A stretch of DNA of 64,000 nt from Geminicoccaceae bacterium (GCA_025062095.1 JANXAZ010000003.1:1-64000); one strand, 5' to 3'. Shown: positions 1 to 8,964, counted from the stretch's first letter. Program-made: numbers and translations. Notes: generated by a model from the letters alone, not told the origin.

Positions 1-525
1 CGCGACGCGGGGTAGAAGCGCCGCGAAGTTCCGCCTGCGACCCTCGAAGCGAGAGATGCAGATGCGGGCGCCTTCGAGGCGTTCGGCGGTGCTCGCGCGC
101 AAGAGATGGCCGCCGAGGCGGGCGCCGCGCCCGCGCACCGCTTCGAACAGCTCTTCTTTGGCGGGGTTGTAGACGAAGCCGAGCACCGGTCGATCCTCGA
201 CCAGAAGCGCCACGCTGATCGTGAACTCCGGGACGCCTTCGGCGAACGAGCGCGTCCCGTCGATCGGATCGACGACCCAGACGCGTCGGCGCTCGAGCCT
301 GCGTCGATCATCGACGGTCTCCTCGGACAGCCAGCCGTCGTCGGCACCGCTGCGCCTGAGCGCGGCGTGCAAGAAGCGATCGATCGCCACGTCCGCCTCG
401 GTGACGATCTGGCCCGGGCCTTTCTCCCAACGCTCGGGCCGCTTGCCGAAAAAACGCATGGCGATGCGACCGGCTTCGCGAACCGCATCGCGGACCCGAT
501 CGATCTCCGCTTCCTTGAGGTGCAC
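1..525 (-). CDS. Inositol monophosphatase family protein (C-terminus cut by window edge)
   Basis: The first 175 residues of a Mg-dependent phosphatase of the IMPase/HisN/CysQ superfamily are visible; the rest lies beyond the left edge. Seen in the sequence: TEAD (residues 42-45), LSEET (66-70) and the metal-binding DPIDGT (86-91), followed by a hydrophobic strand typical of the fold. The second metal motif (WDxAxG type) would be off the window. The start is a GTG three bases after the ubiD stop, so the gene is probably co-transcribed with ubiD and translationally coupled. Whether the substrate is inositol phosphate, histidinol phosphate or 3'-phosphoadenosine 5'-phosphate cannot be decided from this fragment. 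Confidence 0.88.
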   Translation of the reverse strand, partial: MHLKEAEIDRVRDAVREAGRIAMRFFGKRPERWEKGPGQIVTEADVAIDRFLHAALRRSGADDGWLSEETVDDRRRLERRRVWVVDPIDGTRSFAEGVPEFTISVALLVEDRPVLGFVYNPAKEELFEAVRGRGARLGGHLLRASTAERLEGARICISRFEGRRRNFAALLPRVA

Positions 526-528
526 GGA

Positions 529-2025
529 TCACCGCCAGATCGGACGACCGGAACCCGGCAGTCCGTATTCGGCCCAGCGCCGCGAGACGAGATCGACGAT
601 CGCTCGCTCCATGCGGATCTTCTTGCCCCATTCGCGGTTGGTTTCGCCCGGCCATTTCTCGGTGGCGTCGATGCCCAGCTTGGATCCCAGGCCCGAGACC
701 GGCGAGGCGAAGTCGAGATAATCGATCGGCGTGTTCTCGACGACGACCATGTCGCGCGCGGGATCGACCCGAGTCGAAAGAGCCCAGACGATATCGCGCC
801 AATTGCGCACGTCGATATCGTCATCGGTGACGATGACGAATTTGGTGTACATGAACTGGCGCAGGTAGGACCACACGCCCATCATGATGCGCTTGGCGTG
901 ACCCGGATAAGCCTTCTTGATCGACACACAAGCGATTCGATAAGAGCAGGCATCCGGGATCAGCCAGAAATCGACGATCTCGGGGAACTGTTGCTGCAAC
1001 AGCGGTACGAAGACGTCGTTCAGAGCCTCGCCCAGAATCGAGGGCTCGTCGGGTGGTCTACCGGTGAATGTCGAAAGGTATATCGGGTCTTTGCGCATGG
1101 TGATCGCGGTGATATGAAAAACAGGGAATTTCTCGACGGCGTTGTAATAGCCGGTGTGGTCCCCGTAGGGACCTTCGTCTGCGTATTCGTCCAGGCTCAC
1201 GTGACCCTCGAGGACGATTTCGGCGGTCGCGGGAACCTTGAGCGGAACCGAGACGCAATCGACGAGCTCGACCCGCTTGCCGCGCAACAGACCCGCGAAC
1301 TGGTACTCCGAGAGCGTTTCGGGAACGGGGGTGACGGCGGCCAGGATCACGCCCGGATCGGCGCCGATGACGGCAGCGGCGGGGAAGGGGTCGCGTCGCG
1401 TAGCCTTCCAGCGGCGGTGGTGCTGGGCACCGCCGCGGTGCGCGAGCCAGCGCACGATCGTCTTGTCGCGATCGAGCACCTGCATCCGATAGATGCCGAG
1501 ATTGAACTTGTCCTCCCGCGTCTCCCCCGGACCCTTGGTGACCACGAGCGGCCAGGTGATGAGAGGCGCGGGCTCTCCGGGCCAACAGGTCTGGATCGGA
1601 AACCGCCCGAGATCGATCTCGCCGCCCCGCAGGATCACCTCCTGGCACGGTGTCCGCCCCCCGATGGTTTTGGGCTTCATCGCGAGAGCCACCTTGACGT
1701 AGGGCAGGAGCTCGAGCGCCTGGCTCATGCTCTCGGGCGGCTGCGGCTGGCGGAAGAAGGCGAGCATTCGCCCGAGTTCGCGCAACTCGTGCGGCTCGCG
1801 GTCCATCCCCCAGGCCACGCGCTCCACCGTTCCGAAGAGATTGGTCAGGAGCGGAATCGCGGAGCCCTCGACGTTCTCGAACAGAACCGCCGGGCCCCCT
1901 TCGGCGAGGAGCCGGGTGTGGATCTCGGTGATCTCGAGCACCGGGGAGACTTTCGCGCTCACGCGCACGAGCCGGCCGCGGCGCTCCAGGAGCTGCACGA
2001 AATCGCGCAAGGAATCGAAGGGCAT
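529..2025 (-). CDS. ubiD: UbiD-family decarboxylase (3-octaprenyl-4-hydroxybenzoate carboxy-lyase type)
   Basis: The 498-residue product matches the usual UbiD length. UbiD uses prenylated FMN to decarboxylate 4-hydroxy-3-polyprenylbenzoate in ubiquinone synthesis. Seen: an N-terminal segment with ENVEG (50-54), FNLGIYR (174-180) in the cofactor-binding domain, and [11 protein letters not shown] (about 284-294), which carries the catalytic Glu of the family. The ATG at 2025 was chosen because homology begins at once there; a longer open frame upstream is Arg/Pro-rich and unlike the family. No ubiX (prenyl-FMN synthase) is nearby, so the cofactor must come from elsewhere. Some UbiD homologues act on other aromatic acids; the even similarity along the chain favours the ubiquinone enzyme. 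Confidence 0.92.
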   Translation of the reverse strand: MPFDSLRDFVQLLERRGRLVRVSAKVSPVLEITEIHTRLLAEGGPAVLFENVEGSAIPLLTNLFGTVERVAWGMDREPHELRELGRMLAFFRQPQPPESMSQALELLPYVKVALAMKPKTIGGRTPCQEVILRGGEIDLGRFPIQTCWPGEPAPLITWPLVVTKGPGETREDKFNLGIYRMQVLDRDKTIVRWLAHRGGAQHHRRWKATRRDPFPAAAVIGADPGVILAAVTPVPETLSEYQFAGLLRGKRVELVDCVSVPLKVPATAEIVLEGHVSLDEYADEGPYGDHTGYYNAVEKFPVFHITAITMRKDPIYLSTFTGRPPDEPSILGEALNDVFVPLLQQQFPEIVDFWLIPDACSYRIACVSIKKAYPGHAKRIMMGVWSYLRQFMYTKFVIVTDDDIDVRNWRDIVWALSTRVDPARDMVVVENTPIDYLDFASPVSGLGSKLGIDATEKWPGETNREWGKKIRMERAIVDLVSRRWAEYGLPGSGRPIWR

Positions 2026-2491
2026 GTCGACCTCGACCCGGTTCTGCGGGCGAGAGTGGCGCGCGGAACGCTTCTGGCAAGGCGCTGCGACCGATCGAGC
2101 GACAGCGGCGGCCGAGACCCGCGGCAACGCCCTCCGCGCTCGCACCCGGCGGGCGGCAGAGAAGCCGCCTCGAGACCCCGCGACCGCCGGAAGCTCTTCT
2201 CCCGCTGGCCGCGGCGCGTCCGCCGGGCGGGCCCCGGCCCGCACCAGTGGGGGCGAGACGCTCCGGTCGGGGCCGGGCGGGCGGTCGGCTCGCACAGAAA
2301 CGGGCGTCTCCCCGGGGCACTGGGCTCACGGCGGGACCCCGCACCGGCGCAAGCGAGCCGATCGCCGCGAAAGCGCTGGAGGGGAGAACCGCGCGAGCCG
2401 GTGAGACCCGTCGCACGGCTCACGGGAAAAGACCATCGATCGATCTGGGCGACCCGATCGACCTTGCGTTATTCGAACAGGTTCGAGGAGC
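2026..2491. other. Intergenic region between ubiD and tRNA-Ala
   Basis: This is 466 bases of GC-rich sequence. Open frames exist on both strands but their translations are Arg/Pro/Ala-rich without any recognisable motif. It should hold the ubiD promoter and the tRNA-Ala 3' processing or termination region (both minus strand). I could not point to a convincing element. Confidence 0.5.
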
Positions 2492-2567
<76 letters not shown>

Positions 2568-2918
2568 CGCGGCCGTTCGTATGGTGTCGCGGGCGCCGTT
2601 CGTCAAGGACGGCTCGGCCGCCGGCGCGCGCGGGGGGCGGCGGCCGCGGGCGCTCGGCACGGGCGGCCGCAGCTTCTGCGCGAGCCGGTCGATCGAGGGG
2701 CGGCGAGAAGGCGAAGCGTCGGTTCGGACCGAGGTCGCATGTATCATGCCATTTCTCCTTGCTTAGGATTTATATCCAAACGACCGCCGCGTCAAGCCAC
2801 CGAGCCCGCGCGTTCCGCGACCCCGCGCCCGTCTGGTCTGGGTCCACCGCGACGCTATGATCGGCCGCGCCGCCCGGCCCCGCCGAGGAAGTCCGATCGC
2901 ACCGCCCCGGGACCGCCG
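2568..2918. other. Intergenic region between tRNA-Ala and yggT
   Basis: This is 351 bases between the divergent tRNA-Ala and yggT. Its one striking feature is a locally AT-rich patch around 2736-2780 in an otherwise very GC-rich stretch, where a minus-strand promoter candidate lies. No gene is supported here. Confidence 0.5.
2769..2795 (-). promoter_or_regulatory. Candidate sigma-70 promoter for tRNA-Ala
   Basis: On the minus strand TTGACG (2795-2790) is followed after 15 bases by TATAAA (2774-2769). Both hexamers are close to consensus; the spacing is slightly short. It lies in the only AT-rich patch of the region and points at tRNA-Ala, about 200 bases away, which would imply a long 5' leader on the precursor. 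This is inference from sequence alone. Confidence 0.4.
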
Positions 2919-3197
2919 ATGAACGCCCTGGCCAATCTCATCGATACCGTGCTCACCATCTACATCTGGTTGTTGATCGCCGCCGTGGTCTTGTCGTGGC
3001 TCGTCGCCTTCGGCGTGGTGAACACGGGAAATCGTTTCGTGTACCAATTGCGCGGTTTCCTGCATCAGATCACCGAGCCGGCGCTCCGCCCGTTCCGCAA
3101 CATGATCCCGACCATCGCCGGTATCGACATCTCGCCGGTGATCCTGATCCTCGCTCTTTATTTCTTGCGCGATCTCGTCAACGAGTACCTGCGGTGA
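2919..3197 (+). CDS. YggT family membrane protein
   Basis: This 92-residue integral membrane protein has one hydrophobic span near residues 10-35 and another near 70-90, separated by a basic/aromatic linker ([19 protein letters not shown]-type YggT signature with the conserved EPxLRPFR). YggT proteins are linked to osmotic tolerance and cell-envelope function; no enzymatic role is known. The ATG at 2919 fits the family N-terminus, whereas a longer frame upstream is low-complexity. It is followed by folD, a neighbourhood often seen in alphaproteobacteria. Confidence 0.88.
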   Translation: MNALANLIDTVLTIYIWLLIAAVVLSWLVAFGVVNTGNRFVYQLRGFLHQITEPALRPFRNMIPTIAGIDISPVILILALYFLRDLVNEYLR

Positions 3198-3448
3198 CCC
3201 GCGCGGCCGCTCTCGCGCGCATCCTTCCCGATGCCGTCGCGCTCGCGGCTCCGGGCGCGCCGCGCGCCGCCCGCGAGCGCGCGGCGCCTTCGGCACCGCA
3301 CCGTCTTGTCACCGAGGGGATCGCCGTGGCGTCTCGGGCCCGTCGCCTCGGGAGCGGCGGCGGTCGCCGCGGGCGCGAGCGGATCGCGCGCGCACCCGAG
3401 GCTCTGCGCCCGCGGCCCGCCGCCCTTCTCGGAGAAGCGCGCCGGTGA
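3194..3448 (+). CDS. Doubtful small ORF between yggT and folD
   Basis: An 84-codon frame starts with a GTG that overlaps the yggT stop (GTGA) and ends in a TGA that overlaps the folD GTG start (GTGA again). The translation is Ala/Arg-rich with no motif I recognise. Related genomes often carry a DUF167 (YggU) gene at this position, but this peptide does not look like DUF167. The double GTGA overlap is the only argument for coding, so it may simply be a spacer. Confidence 0.2.
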   Translation: MTRAAALARILPDAVALAAPGAPRAARERAAPSAPHRLVTEGIAVASRARRLGSGGGRRGRERIARAPEALRPRPAALLGEARR

Positions 3449-4368
3449 CGCGGATCCTCGACGGCAAGGCGCTCGCCGCACGCCTACGCGCCCGGGTGGC
3501 CGAGGAGGTCCGGGATCTGCGCGCGCGCACCGGGATCGTCCCGGGCCTCAGGGTTCTGCTCCTGGGCGATCATCCGGCTTCGCTCGCCTATGTCCGCACC
3601 AAGGAGAAGGCGGCGCGAGAGGTGGGCATCGACGCTCGGGTCGAACGGCTGCCGGCCGAGACCGAAGAGGCTCGATTGCTCGCCCGCTTGGCCGAGCTCA
3701 ACGCCGACCCGGCCGTGCACGGGATCCTCGTCCAGCTTCCCTTGCCCCGGCATATCGATACCGTTCGGGTGCTCTCGGCGCTGGACCCGCGCAAGGACGT
3801 CGACGGCTTCCACCCTCTCAACGCCGGCCGGCTCGCCCAGCTCTCGGGCGCGCCCGCCGAGGATCTCCTCGTCCCCTGCACGCCGCGCGGCTGTCTTCTC
3901 CTCCTCGAAGAGGCGCTCGGCGGGCTCGCGGATCTGCGCGGCAAGCGGGCGCTCGTGCTCGGTCGCTCGACGATCGTCGGGCGGCCGATGGCGGCCCTTC
4001 TGCTCGCGCACGACGCGACGGTGACGATCGCGCATTCTCGGACCCGCGATCTCGCCGGAGAATGCCGCCGCGCCGAGATCCTCGTGGCCGCGGCCGGTCG
4101 GGCCGAACTCGTGCGGGGCGATTGGCTCGCAGAACAGGCGGTGGTGATCGACGTCGGCATCAACCGCGTTCCGAGTCCCGACGGCGGCCACCGGCTCGTG
4201 GGCGACGTCGCCTTCGCCGAAGCCGTGGGTCGGGTGGCGGCGATCACCCCGGTCCCGGGCGGGGTCGGCCCCATGACCGTGGCATGTCTGCTCGACAACA
4301 CGCTCCGAGCCTGCCGCGCGCAGCTCGCGCGCCCGACGTTGACACGCTCTTCGGAGCCGCCTAGCTGA
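3445..4368 (+). CDS. folD: Bifunctional methylenetetrahydrofolate dehydrogenase/cyclohydrolase FolD
   Basis: The 307-residue cytosolic enzyme interconverts 5,10-methylene-THF, 5,10-methenyl-THF and 10-formyl-THF using NADP. Seen: YVRTKEK (49-55) with the catalytic Lys equivalent at K53, the folate-site loops [10 protein letters not shown] and PCTPRG, the Rossmann nucleotide loop GRSTIVGRP, and the C-terminal PGGVGPMT signature. Length and motif order are normal. The start is GTG at 3445, giving [11 protein letters not shown], the usual FolD beginning. A weak hairpin followed by a T-run just downstream could terminate it. Confidence 0.96.
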   Translation: MTRILDGKALAARLRARVAEEVRDLRARTGIVPGLRVLLLGDHPASLAYVRTKEKAAREVGIDARVERLPAETEEARLLARLAELNADPAVHGILVQLPLPRHIDTVRVLSALDPRKDVDGFHPLNAGRLAQLSGAPAEDLLVPCTPRGCLLLLEEALGGLADLRGKRALVLGRSTIVGRPMAALLLAHDATVTIAHSRTRDLAGECRRAEILVAAAGRAELVRGDWLAEQAVVIDVGINRVPSPDGGHRLVGDVAFAEAVGRVAAITPVPGGVGPMTVACLLDNTLRACRAQLARPTLTRSSEPPS

Positions 4369-4374
4369 CCTTCG

Positions 4375-4405
4375 CGCTCCGTACCAGAACGGGGGAGCGA
4401 CTTTT
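4375..4405 (+). terminator. Weak candidate terminator after folD
   Basis: CGCTCC (4375-4380) can pair with GGAGCG (4394-4399) across a 13-base loop, followed at once by ACTTTT. The stem is short, so this is only suggestive. Confidence 0.35.
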
Positions 4406-4549
4406 CGGAACGACGATGGGCAGTCACGGACGATCTCGCCCCGGGCCACGAGGCCGGGGCGTCGAAGGCCGGGTGACCGTCCGGATCCGATAGGCGCGCC
4501 GATCCGGTGCACCGCTCGGGTCCGGAAGCGCGACCCGAGGAGGTGCACG

Positions 4550-4639
4550 ATGGCGGCGACGCGGTTCGTTCTCCCGCTCCGGCTCCTCCCTTACCGCGGC
4601 GTCTTCCCGCCGCGATCACGCTCCCGCGCGCGATCCTGA
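4550..4639 (+). CDS. Possible leader peptide upstream of mgtE
   Basis: A 29-codon ORF begins with ATG six bases after GAGGAGG, a much better ribosome-binding site than chance frames have. The peptide (MAATRFVLPLRLLPYRG...) contains four Pro and is Arg-rich towards its end. Proline-containing leader peptides control Mg2+ transporter genes in enterobacteria (mgtL, mgtP). By analogy this could sense translation speed and reshape the hairpins that follow it. There is no direct evidence of translation, and chance cannot be excluded. Confidence 0.3.
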   Translation: MAATRFVLPLRLLPYRGVFPPRSRSRARS

Positions 4640-4655
4640 GGAATCGCTCGGTCGG

Positions 4656-4675
4656 CGGCGCGCGCCGGCGCGCCG
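4656..4675 (+). promoter_or_regulatory. Hairpin 1 in mgtE leader
   Basis: CGGCGCGC (4656-4663) and GCGCGCCG (4668-4675) form an eight-base-pair stem around a GCCG loop, 16 bases after the stop codon of the possible leader peptide. There is no T-run behind it, so it would act by RNA folding rather than simple termination. Confidence 0.35.
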
Positions 4676-4713
4676 CGCGAACCGCCCCGTAACCCGACCC
4701 CTGGCTCGCGTTT

Positions 4714-4739
4714 CGAGCCGGCGCCTCGTCGCCGGCTCG
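4714..4739 (+). promoter_or_regulatory. Hairpin 2 in mgtE leader
   Basis: CGAGCCGGCG and CGCCGGCTCG form a perfect ten-base-pair stem with the six-base loop CCTCGT, ending 34 bases before the mgtE ATG. The mgtE ribosome-binding site (GAGGGAG) lies just after it and stays unpaired in this fold. Confidence 0.4.
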
Positions 4740-4773
4740 CCGCGCGGGTGTTCGCGCCGAGGGAGTCTCCGCC

Positions 4774-6153
4774 ATGACCCGTGTCATCGAACGGACGGCT
4801 TTCGCCGATTTTCTCGCCCGCAACGACGACGGTTCGATCCGCGTCGCGCTGGCCACGATCCACGCTGCGGATGCGGCCGCGATCTTGAGCGAGATGCCGG
4901 CCGAGCGGGCGGCGCACGTGCTGCGCGTCCTGCCCGATCGCAAAGCGGCCGAAATTCTCGGGTTCCTCGAGCCCGAAGCTCAAGCTCCGATCGTGTCGGC
5001 GCTGAGCCGTGGCGAGCTCGCGCGGATCGTCGCCGCGATGGCCCACGACGAGCGCGCCGACCTCTTCAACCGCTTGAGCGAGGCCGAGCGCGACGCCCTC
5101 CTGCCGGCTCTCGCCGCGGCCGAGCGGGAAGACATCCGCAAGCTCGCATCCTACCGCGAGGGTACGGCCGGCTCGGTGATGACCTCGGATTACGCCACGC
5201 TCGCGCCCGAACTCACCGTGGCCGAGGCGATCGCCAAGCTCCGCCGCGAGGCACCGGACAAAGAAACGATCTACGACGCCTATGTCGTCGACGAGGGACG
5301 ACGCCTCGTGGGGGTCGTCTCGCTGCGCGATCTCCTGCTCGCCCGCGACGATCAGCGGGTCGCCGAGATCATGCGCCGCGAGGTGATCTTCGCGCGGGTC
5401 GACGATCCGCGCGAGCTCGTCGCCCAGAAGATCGCCGATTACGATCTGCTGGCCCTGCCGATCGTCAACGGCGGCGAGATGCTGGTCGGCATCGTCACCG
5501 TCGACGACGCGATGGACGTGGCCGAGCGCGCGCAGGCGCGCAGGCTTCTCCGCTTCGGCGGCGCCGCCGCGCTCGGCGGCCCGGATCTCGACATCTTGCG
5601 CTCGCGTTTTGAGGAGATGTTCGGCCAGCGCTTCTTCTGGCTCGCGTTGCTGACCTTCTTCGGGCTCCTCACGAGCCACGTCGTCGCCGCGCAATCGGCG
5701 ATGCTCGAAGAAGTCTTGATCCTCGCCGCCTTTCTCGCGCCGATCATCGACATGGGTGGTAATACCGGCAGTCAATCGGCGACCCTCGTCATCCGCGCCA
5801 TGGCTCTCGGCCAGGTGCAGTCCGTGTGGCGCGACTTCTTCCGCGTCCTGCGACGGGATCTCCTCGTCGCTCTCGCCCTCGGACTTTCCGTGGCCGTGCT
5901 CGAGGTGGTCCTCGCGTTTCTCACCAAGGACGTATCGCCGAGGGTGTTGCTCGTGGTCGGCCTCGCCATGCTCGTGGTCACGGTCGCCGGCAGCCTCATC
6001 GGCCTCGCGCTCCCCTTCGCCGCCCGGATCGTCAAAGCCGATCCGGCGACCCTGAGCGCCCCGGTGATCACCTCGATCATGGATTTCCTGGGGGTGTTGA
6101 TCTACTTCGGCTTCGCCTGGCTGTTCCTGGGCGATCTCTTGAGCCGAGCGTGA
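4774..6153 (+). CDS. mgtE: Magnesium transporter MgtE
   Basis: The 459-residue inner-membrane Mg2+ channel shows the usual MgtE order. A helical N domain (about 1-130) contains the SEMPAERAAHVLR repeat type. A pair of CBS domains follows (about 135-255; PIVNGGEMLVGIVT in the second). The membrane domain (about 285-459) has five hydrophobic spans and the conserved pore segment with DMGGNTGSQS. In this family the N and CBS domains bind Mg2+ and close the pore when cytosolic Mg2+ is high. GAGGGAG precedes the ATG. It is followed by an mgtC/sapB gene, so the pair looks like a magnesium-homeostasis unit behind a structured leader. Confidence 0.95.
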   Translation: MTRVIERTAFADFLARNDDGSIRVALATIHAADAAAILSEMPAERAAHVLRVLPDRKAAEILGFLEPEAQAPIVSALSRGELARIVAAMAHDERADLFNRLSEAERDALLPALAAAEREDIRKLASYREGTAGSVMTSDYATLAPELTVAEAIAKLRREAPDKETIYDAYVVDEGRRLVGVVSLRDLLLARDDQRVAEIMRREVIFARVDDPRELVAQKIADYDLLALPIVNGGEMLVGIVTVDDAMDVAERAQARRLLRFGGAAALGGPDLDILRSRFEEMFGQRFFWLALLTFFGLLTSHVVAAQSAMLEEVLILAAFLAPIIDMGGNTGSQSATLVIRAMALGQVQSVWRDFFRVLRRDLLVALALGLSVAVLEVVLAFLTKDVSPRVLLVVGLAMLVVTVAGSLIGLALPFAARIVKADPATLSAPVITSIMDFLGVLIYFGFAWLFLGDLLSRA

Positions 6154-6214
6154 CGAGCTCCGCGGCGGGCGCGGCGATCGGTGCCGCGCTCGCACCGAGC
6201 GGTGGGAGCGCGGC

Positions 6215-6916
6215 ATGGAGTTCCTGCATCAGAGCGGCATCCTCCACCTGCTCGTGGCTCTGAGCCTGGGCGCCGCGATCGGGCTCGAGCGGCAATGGCG
6301 TCAGCGCCTCGCGGGTCTGCGCACGAACACGCTCGTGGCGCTCGGTGCCGCCGCCTTCGTCGTCTTTTCGATCGGCACGCCCGGCGAGGCGAGTCCGACC
6401 CGGGTCGCCGCTCAGGTCGTCTCGGGCATCGGCTTCTTGGGCGCCGGCATCATCTTCCGCGAGGGCTTCAACGTGCGCGGTCTCAACACCGCGGCCACCT
6501 TGTGGTGCTCGGCGGCGGTGGGCGTGCTCGCCGGCGCCGGCTCTTTCTTGCTCGCGGCGGTCGTCGCGGGGCTCGTGGTTCTGACCAACCTCGCGCTGCG
6601 TCCTCTGGCGGCGCTGATCAACCGTCAACCGTTGCTGGCGCCCGAGAGCGATACCGCCTACGCCGTCACGATCGTCTGCCGCGCGGCGCAAGAGGCGCAC
6701 GTGCGCGCGCTTCTTCTCCAGGGGTTGGCGAGCGCCGGCCTGCGGCTGCGCGGCCTCGACAGTCACGATCTGGACGAGGCCGACAAGGTCGAGATCGCCG
6801 CGCGCGTGCTCGCCGACCAGCGCGCCGACCGCACGCTCGAGCAGATCATCGGCCGGATCAGCCTCGAGCCCGGTGTGACGGCGGCGCGCTGGCGCGTGGG
6901 CGAGCAGACCGAGTAG
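6215..6916 (+). CDS. MgtC/SapB family membrane protein
   Basis: This 233-residue protein has an N-terminal membrane domain of about four to five spans with the family motifs GLERQWRQR (about 21-29) and GIGFLGAGIIFREG (about 70-83), then a C-terminal soluble domain (about 145-233) of ACT-like length. MgtC proteins support growth at low Mg2+ and can modulate ATP synthase; close homologues with a C-terminal domain are often annotated only as MgtC/SapB. It sits 61 bases after mgtE on the same strand, which supports a magnesium-related role. Confidence 0.9.
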   Translation: MEFLHQSGILHLLVALSLGAAIGLERQWRQRLAGLRTNTLVALGAAAFVVFSIGTPGEASPTRVAAQVVSGIGFLGAGIIFREGFNVRGLNTAATLWCSAAVGVLAGAGSFLLAAVVAGLVVLTNLALRPLAALINRQPLLAPESDTAYAVTIVCRAAQEAHVRALLLQGLASAGLRLRGLDSHDLDEADKVEIAARVLADQRADRTLEQIIGRISLEPGVTAARWRVGEQTE

Positions 6917-6948
6917 CGTGCCGCCGGCGAGGCCGGGAGGATCGGAGA

Positions 6949-7170
6949 ATGAGGGAGAAGATCGAACTCGAGGTCGAGGGCATGGGCTGCGAGGGCTGTG
7001 TCGCCGCGGTCGAGACAGCCCTCCGCTCGGTACCGAACGTGCGCGCCGTCACCGTCGACCTGAAGGCCGGTCGCGCCGAGGTCGAGCACGAAGGGGCGGA
7101 ACTCGCGGCTCTTTTGCGCGCGGTCGAGAAGGCCGGCTACCAGGCGCGACCGGTGCGAGCCGCCCGCTAG
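6949..7170 (+). CDS. Heavy-metal-associated (HMA) domain protein, copper-chaperone-like
   Basis: This 73-residue single-domain protein has a beta-alpha-beta-beta-alpha-beta HMA fold pattern and the metal motif GMGCEGC (residues 11-17), then KAGYQA near the end. Such proteins bind Cu(I) or another soft metal through the two Cys and deliver it to ATPases. The ATG is preceded by GGGAGG. It is 32 bases after the mgtC-like gene and may share its transcript. No copper ATPase or cue regulator is nearby, so the metal and partner are unknown. The Glu between the Cys is less common than Ala, Pro or His. Confidence 0.85.
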   Translation: MREKIELEVEGMGCEGCVAAVETALRSVPNVRAVTVDLKAGRAEVEHEGAELAALLRAVEKAGYQARPVRAAR

Positions 7171-7433
7171 GGCGCTCGCGACGCGCCCGGATCCCGAAGG
7201 CGATGGCGATCGGTCGGCGCACCTCCGACCGTGCGGCGTTCCGAAACGACGCGCGAAAGGGCGGGCCGCGAGGCCGGGCGGATCGGGCGCATCCGCGCTC
7301 GGGCGCGGATCCCCGGGCGCCGGCGCCGCTCCACCCGCTCCGAGGCGCGGGGCGTCCCCGCCGCGGTTGCGCTTTTCGAGTGCGCGCGGCCGCGCTAAAG
7401 CGTGTCGACGGCGCGTCCGGGAGGAGCCGCACG

Positions 7434-7754
7434 ATGATCATCGACCACCGCACCTACACGCTTTACCCGGGCAAGCTCAAAGCGTTCCTCGAAATCTACG
7501 AGACCAAGGGCTATCCGATTCAGGTCAAATATCTGGGCGAGCCCTGGGGATGGTTCGTCTCCATGGACATCGGCGAGCTCAACCAGGTCGTGCACATGTG
7601 GGCTTACGAAGATCTCGCCGATCGCGCCCGTCGGCGCGCCGCGTTGCAGGCCGATCCGGCGTGGGGGGAGTATCTCGCCGCGGCCACGCCTCTGATCCAG
7701 CACATGGTCAACAAGATCCTGACCCCCGCCCCCTTCTTCCAGCCCAAGCGGTGA
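7434..7754 (+). CDS. NIPSNAP family protein
   Basis: This 106-residue protein of the dimeric alpha/beta-barrel type matches NIPSNAP: it begins MIIDHRTYTLYPGKL, has a central LGEPWGWF, and VHMWAYEDLADRARRRAAL typical of the family. NIPSNAP proteins have no established reaction in bacteria, although they often sit in catabolic operons. A GGAGGAG-type site precedes the ATG. The acyl-CoA dehydrogenase gene starts ten bases later, so it probably belongs to the same operon as the LvaABC-like genes. Confidence 0.85.
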   Translation: MIIDHRTYTLYPGKLKAFLEIYETKGYPIQVKYLGEPWGWFVSMDIGELNQVVHMWAYEDLADRARRRAALQADPAWGEYLAAATPLIQHMVNKILTPAPFFQPKR

Positions 7755-7764
7755 AGGACGGGCC

Positions 7765-8964
7765 GTGGATCTGACCCTTCCGCCCGAGCTCGAGGAGCTG
7801 CGCACGCGGGTCGCGCGCTTCGTCGACGAGCGGCTCTTGCCGCTCGAAGAACGGCCCGAGACCTGGGGCGAAGGCGAGCAGATCCGCGAGGATCTCTTGG
7901 CCGAGCTGCGCGCGGAAGTGAAAGAGCGGGGTCTGTGGTGCCCGCAGATGCCCGTAGAGCGCGGCGGACTCGGGGTGGGGCCGGTGGGCATGGCCGTGCT
8001 CTACGAGGAGATGGGGCGCTGCCGGTTCGGCCCGGTGTGCTTCAACTGCGCGGCACCCGACGACGGCAACATGTGGGTGCTGGAACAAGTCGCCACTCCC
8101 GAGCAAAAGGCCCGCTGGCTCGACCCGATCGTCCGCGGCGAGGTGCGCTCGGCCATCGTCATGACCGAGCCCCACCCCGGAGCGGGCTCCGATCCCGCGG
8201 GCATGATGCTCACCCGGGCCGAGCGGCGCGGCGACCGCTACCTCGTGCGCGGACGCAAGTGGTTCATCACCGGGGCGGAAGGGGCCAAGCACTTCATTCT
8301 GCTCGCGCGCACCTCCGACGATCCGCGCCGCGGCCTCACCGCCATGCTCTTCCACGGCGACCAGCCGGGCTGGCGGATCGTCCGCCGCATCCCGATCATG
8401 GGGCCGGAAGAGCACGGAGGCCATTGCGAGCTCGAGCTCGACGGGCTCGAGGTCCCGATCGAGAACGTGCTCTTGGGGGAGGGTCTGGGCATGCGCGTGG
8501 CCCAGATCCGTCTTTCCATGGCCCGGCTCACCCATTGCATGCGCTGGCTCGGCATGGCCCGGCGCGCGCTCGAGATCTGCGATCCTTACATCCGCGAGCG
8601 GCGCGCCTTCGGCCAGATTTTGGCCGAGCGCGAGAGCGTTCAGGGTCTTCTCGGCGAGGCGGCGATGCAGATCGCCATCGGCCGTCTCCTCGTCATGCGC
8701 GCCGCCTTTCTTATCTCCCGCGGCGAGCGCGCGCGCGCCGAAGTGTCCATGGCCAAGATCCAGGTCGCGGACGCTTTGCATCGGGCCGTCGATACCGCGA
8801 TCCAGCTCATGGGCGCCAAGGGCTATTCCAAGGACACCCCGCTCGAGTGGATGTACCGCTACGCGCGACAGGCGCGGCTCGTGGACGGGGCCTCGGAGGT
8901 CCACCGCATGGTCGTCGCGCAGGCCCTCATGGCCGATCCGCGCGGGTTCTTCCGGTGGCCCTGA
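7765..8964 (+). CDS. Acyl-CoA dehydrogenase (ACAD10/11-type, LvaC-like)
   Basis: The 399-residue flavoprotein shows the acyl-CoA dehydrogenase layout: helical N domain, central beta domain with MTEPHPGAGSDP (about 133-144) and KWFITGAEGA, and a helical C domain with RLVDGASEVHR. It starts with GTG at 7765. The next two genes overlap and encode an APH-fold kinase and a DUF6285-like protein. In levulinate and 4-hydroxyacid catabolism (lva genes of Pseudomonas putida; ACAD10/11 in animals) the kinase phosphorylates a 4-hydroxyacyl-CoA and this type of ACAD then eliminates phosphate. The specific role here rests on that gene arrangement. Confidence 0.88.
   Translation: MDLTLPPELEELRTRVARFVDERLLPLEERPETWGEGEQIREDLLAELRAEVKERGLWCPQMPVERGGLGVGPVGMAVLYEEMGRCRFGPVCFNCAAPDDGNMWVLEQVATPEQKARWLDPIVRGEVRSAIVMTEPHPGAGSDPAGMMLTRAERRGDRYLVRGRKWFITGAEGAKHFILLARTSDDPRRGLTAMLFHGDQPGWRIVRRIPIMGPEEHGGHCELELDGLEVPIENVLLGEGLGMRVAQIRLSMARLTHCMRWLGMARRALEICDPYIRERRAFGQILAERESVQGLLGEAAMQIAIGRLLVMRAAFLISRGERARAEVSMAKIQVADALHRAVDTAIQLMGAKGYSKDTPLEWMYRYARQARLVDGASEVHRMVVAQALMADPRGFFRWP

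Larger units (their letters stand above)
4369..4773. other. Leader/intergenic region upstream of mgtE
   Basis: The 405 bases between folD and mgtE have no full-length gene. They contain, in order, a weak folD terminator, a short ORF with a strong ribosome-binding site (4550-4639), and two GC-rich hairpins (4656-4675 and 4714-4739) just ahead of the mgtE start. Mg2+ transporter genes commonly have regulatory leaders; I do not recognise an M-box here. Confidence 0.5.
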
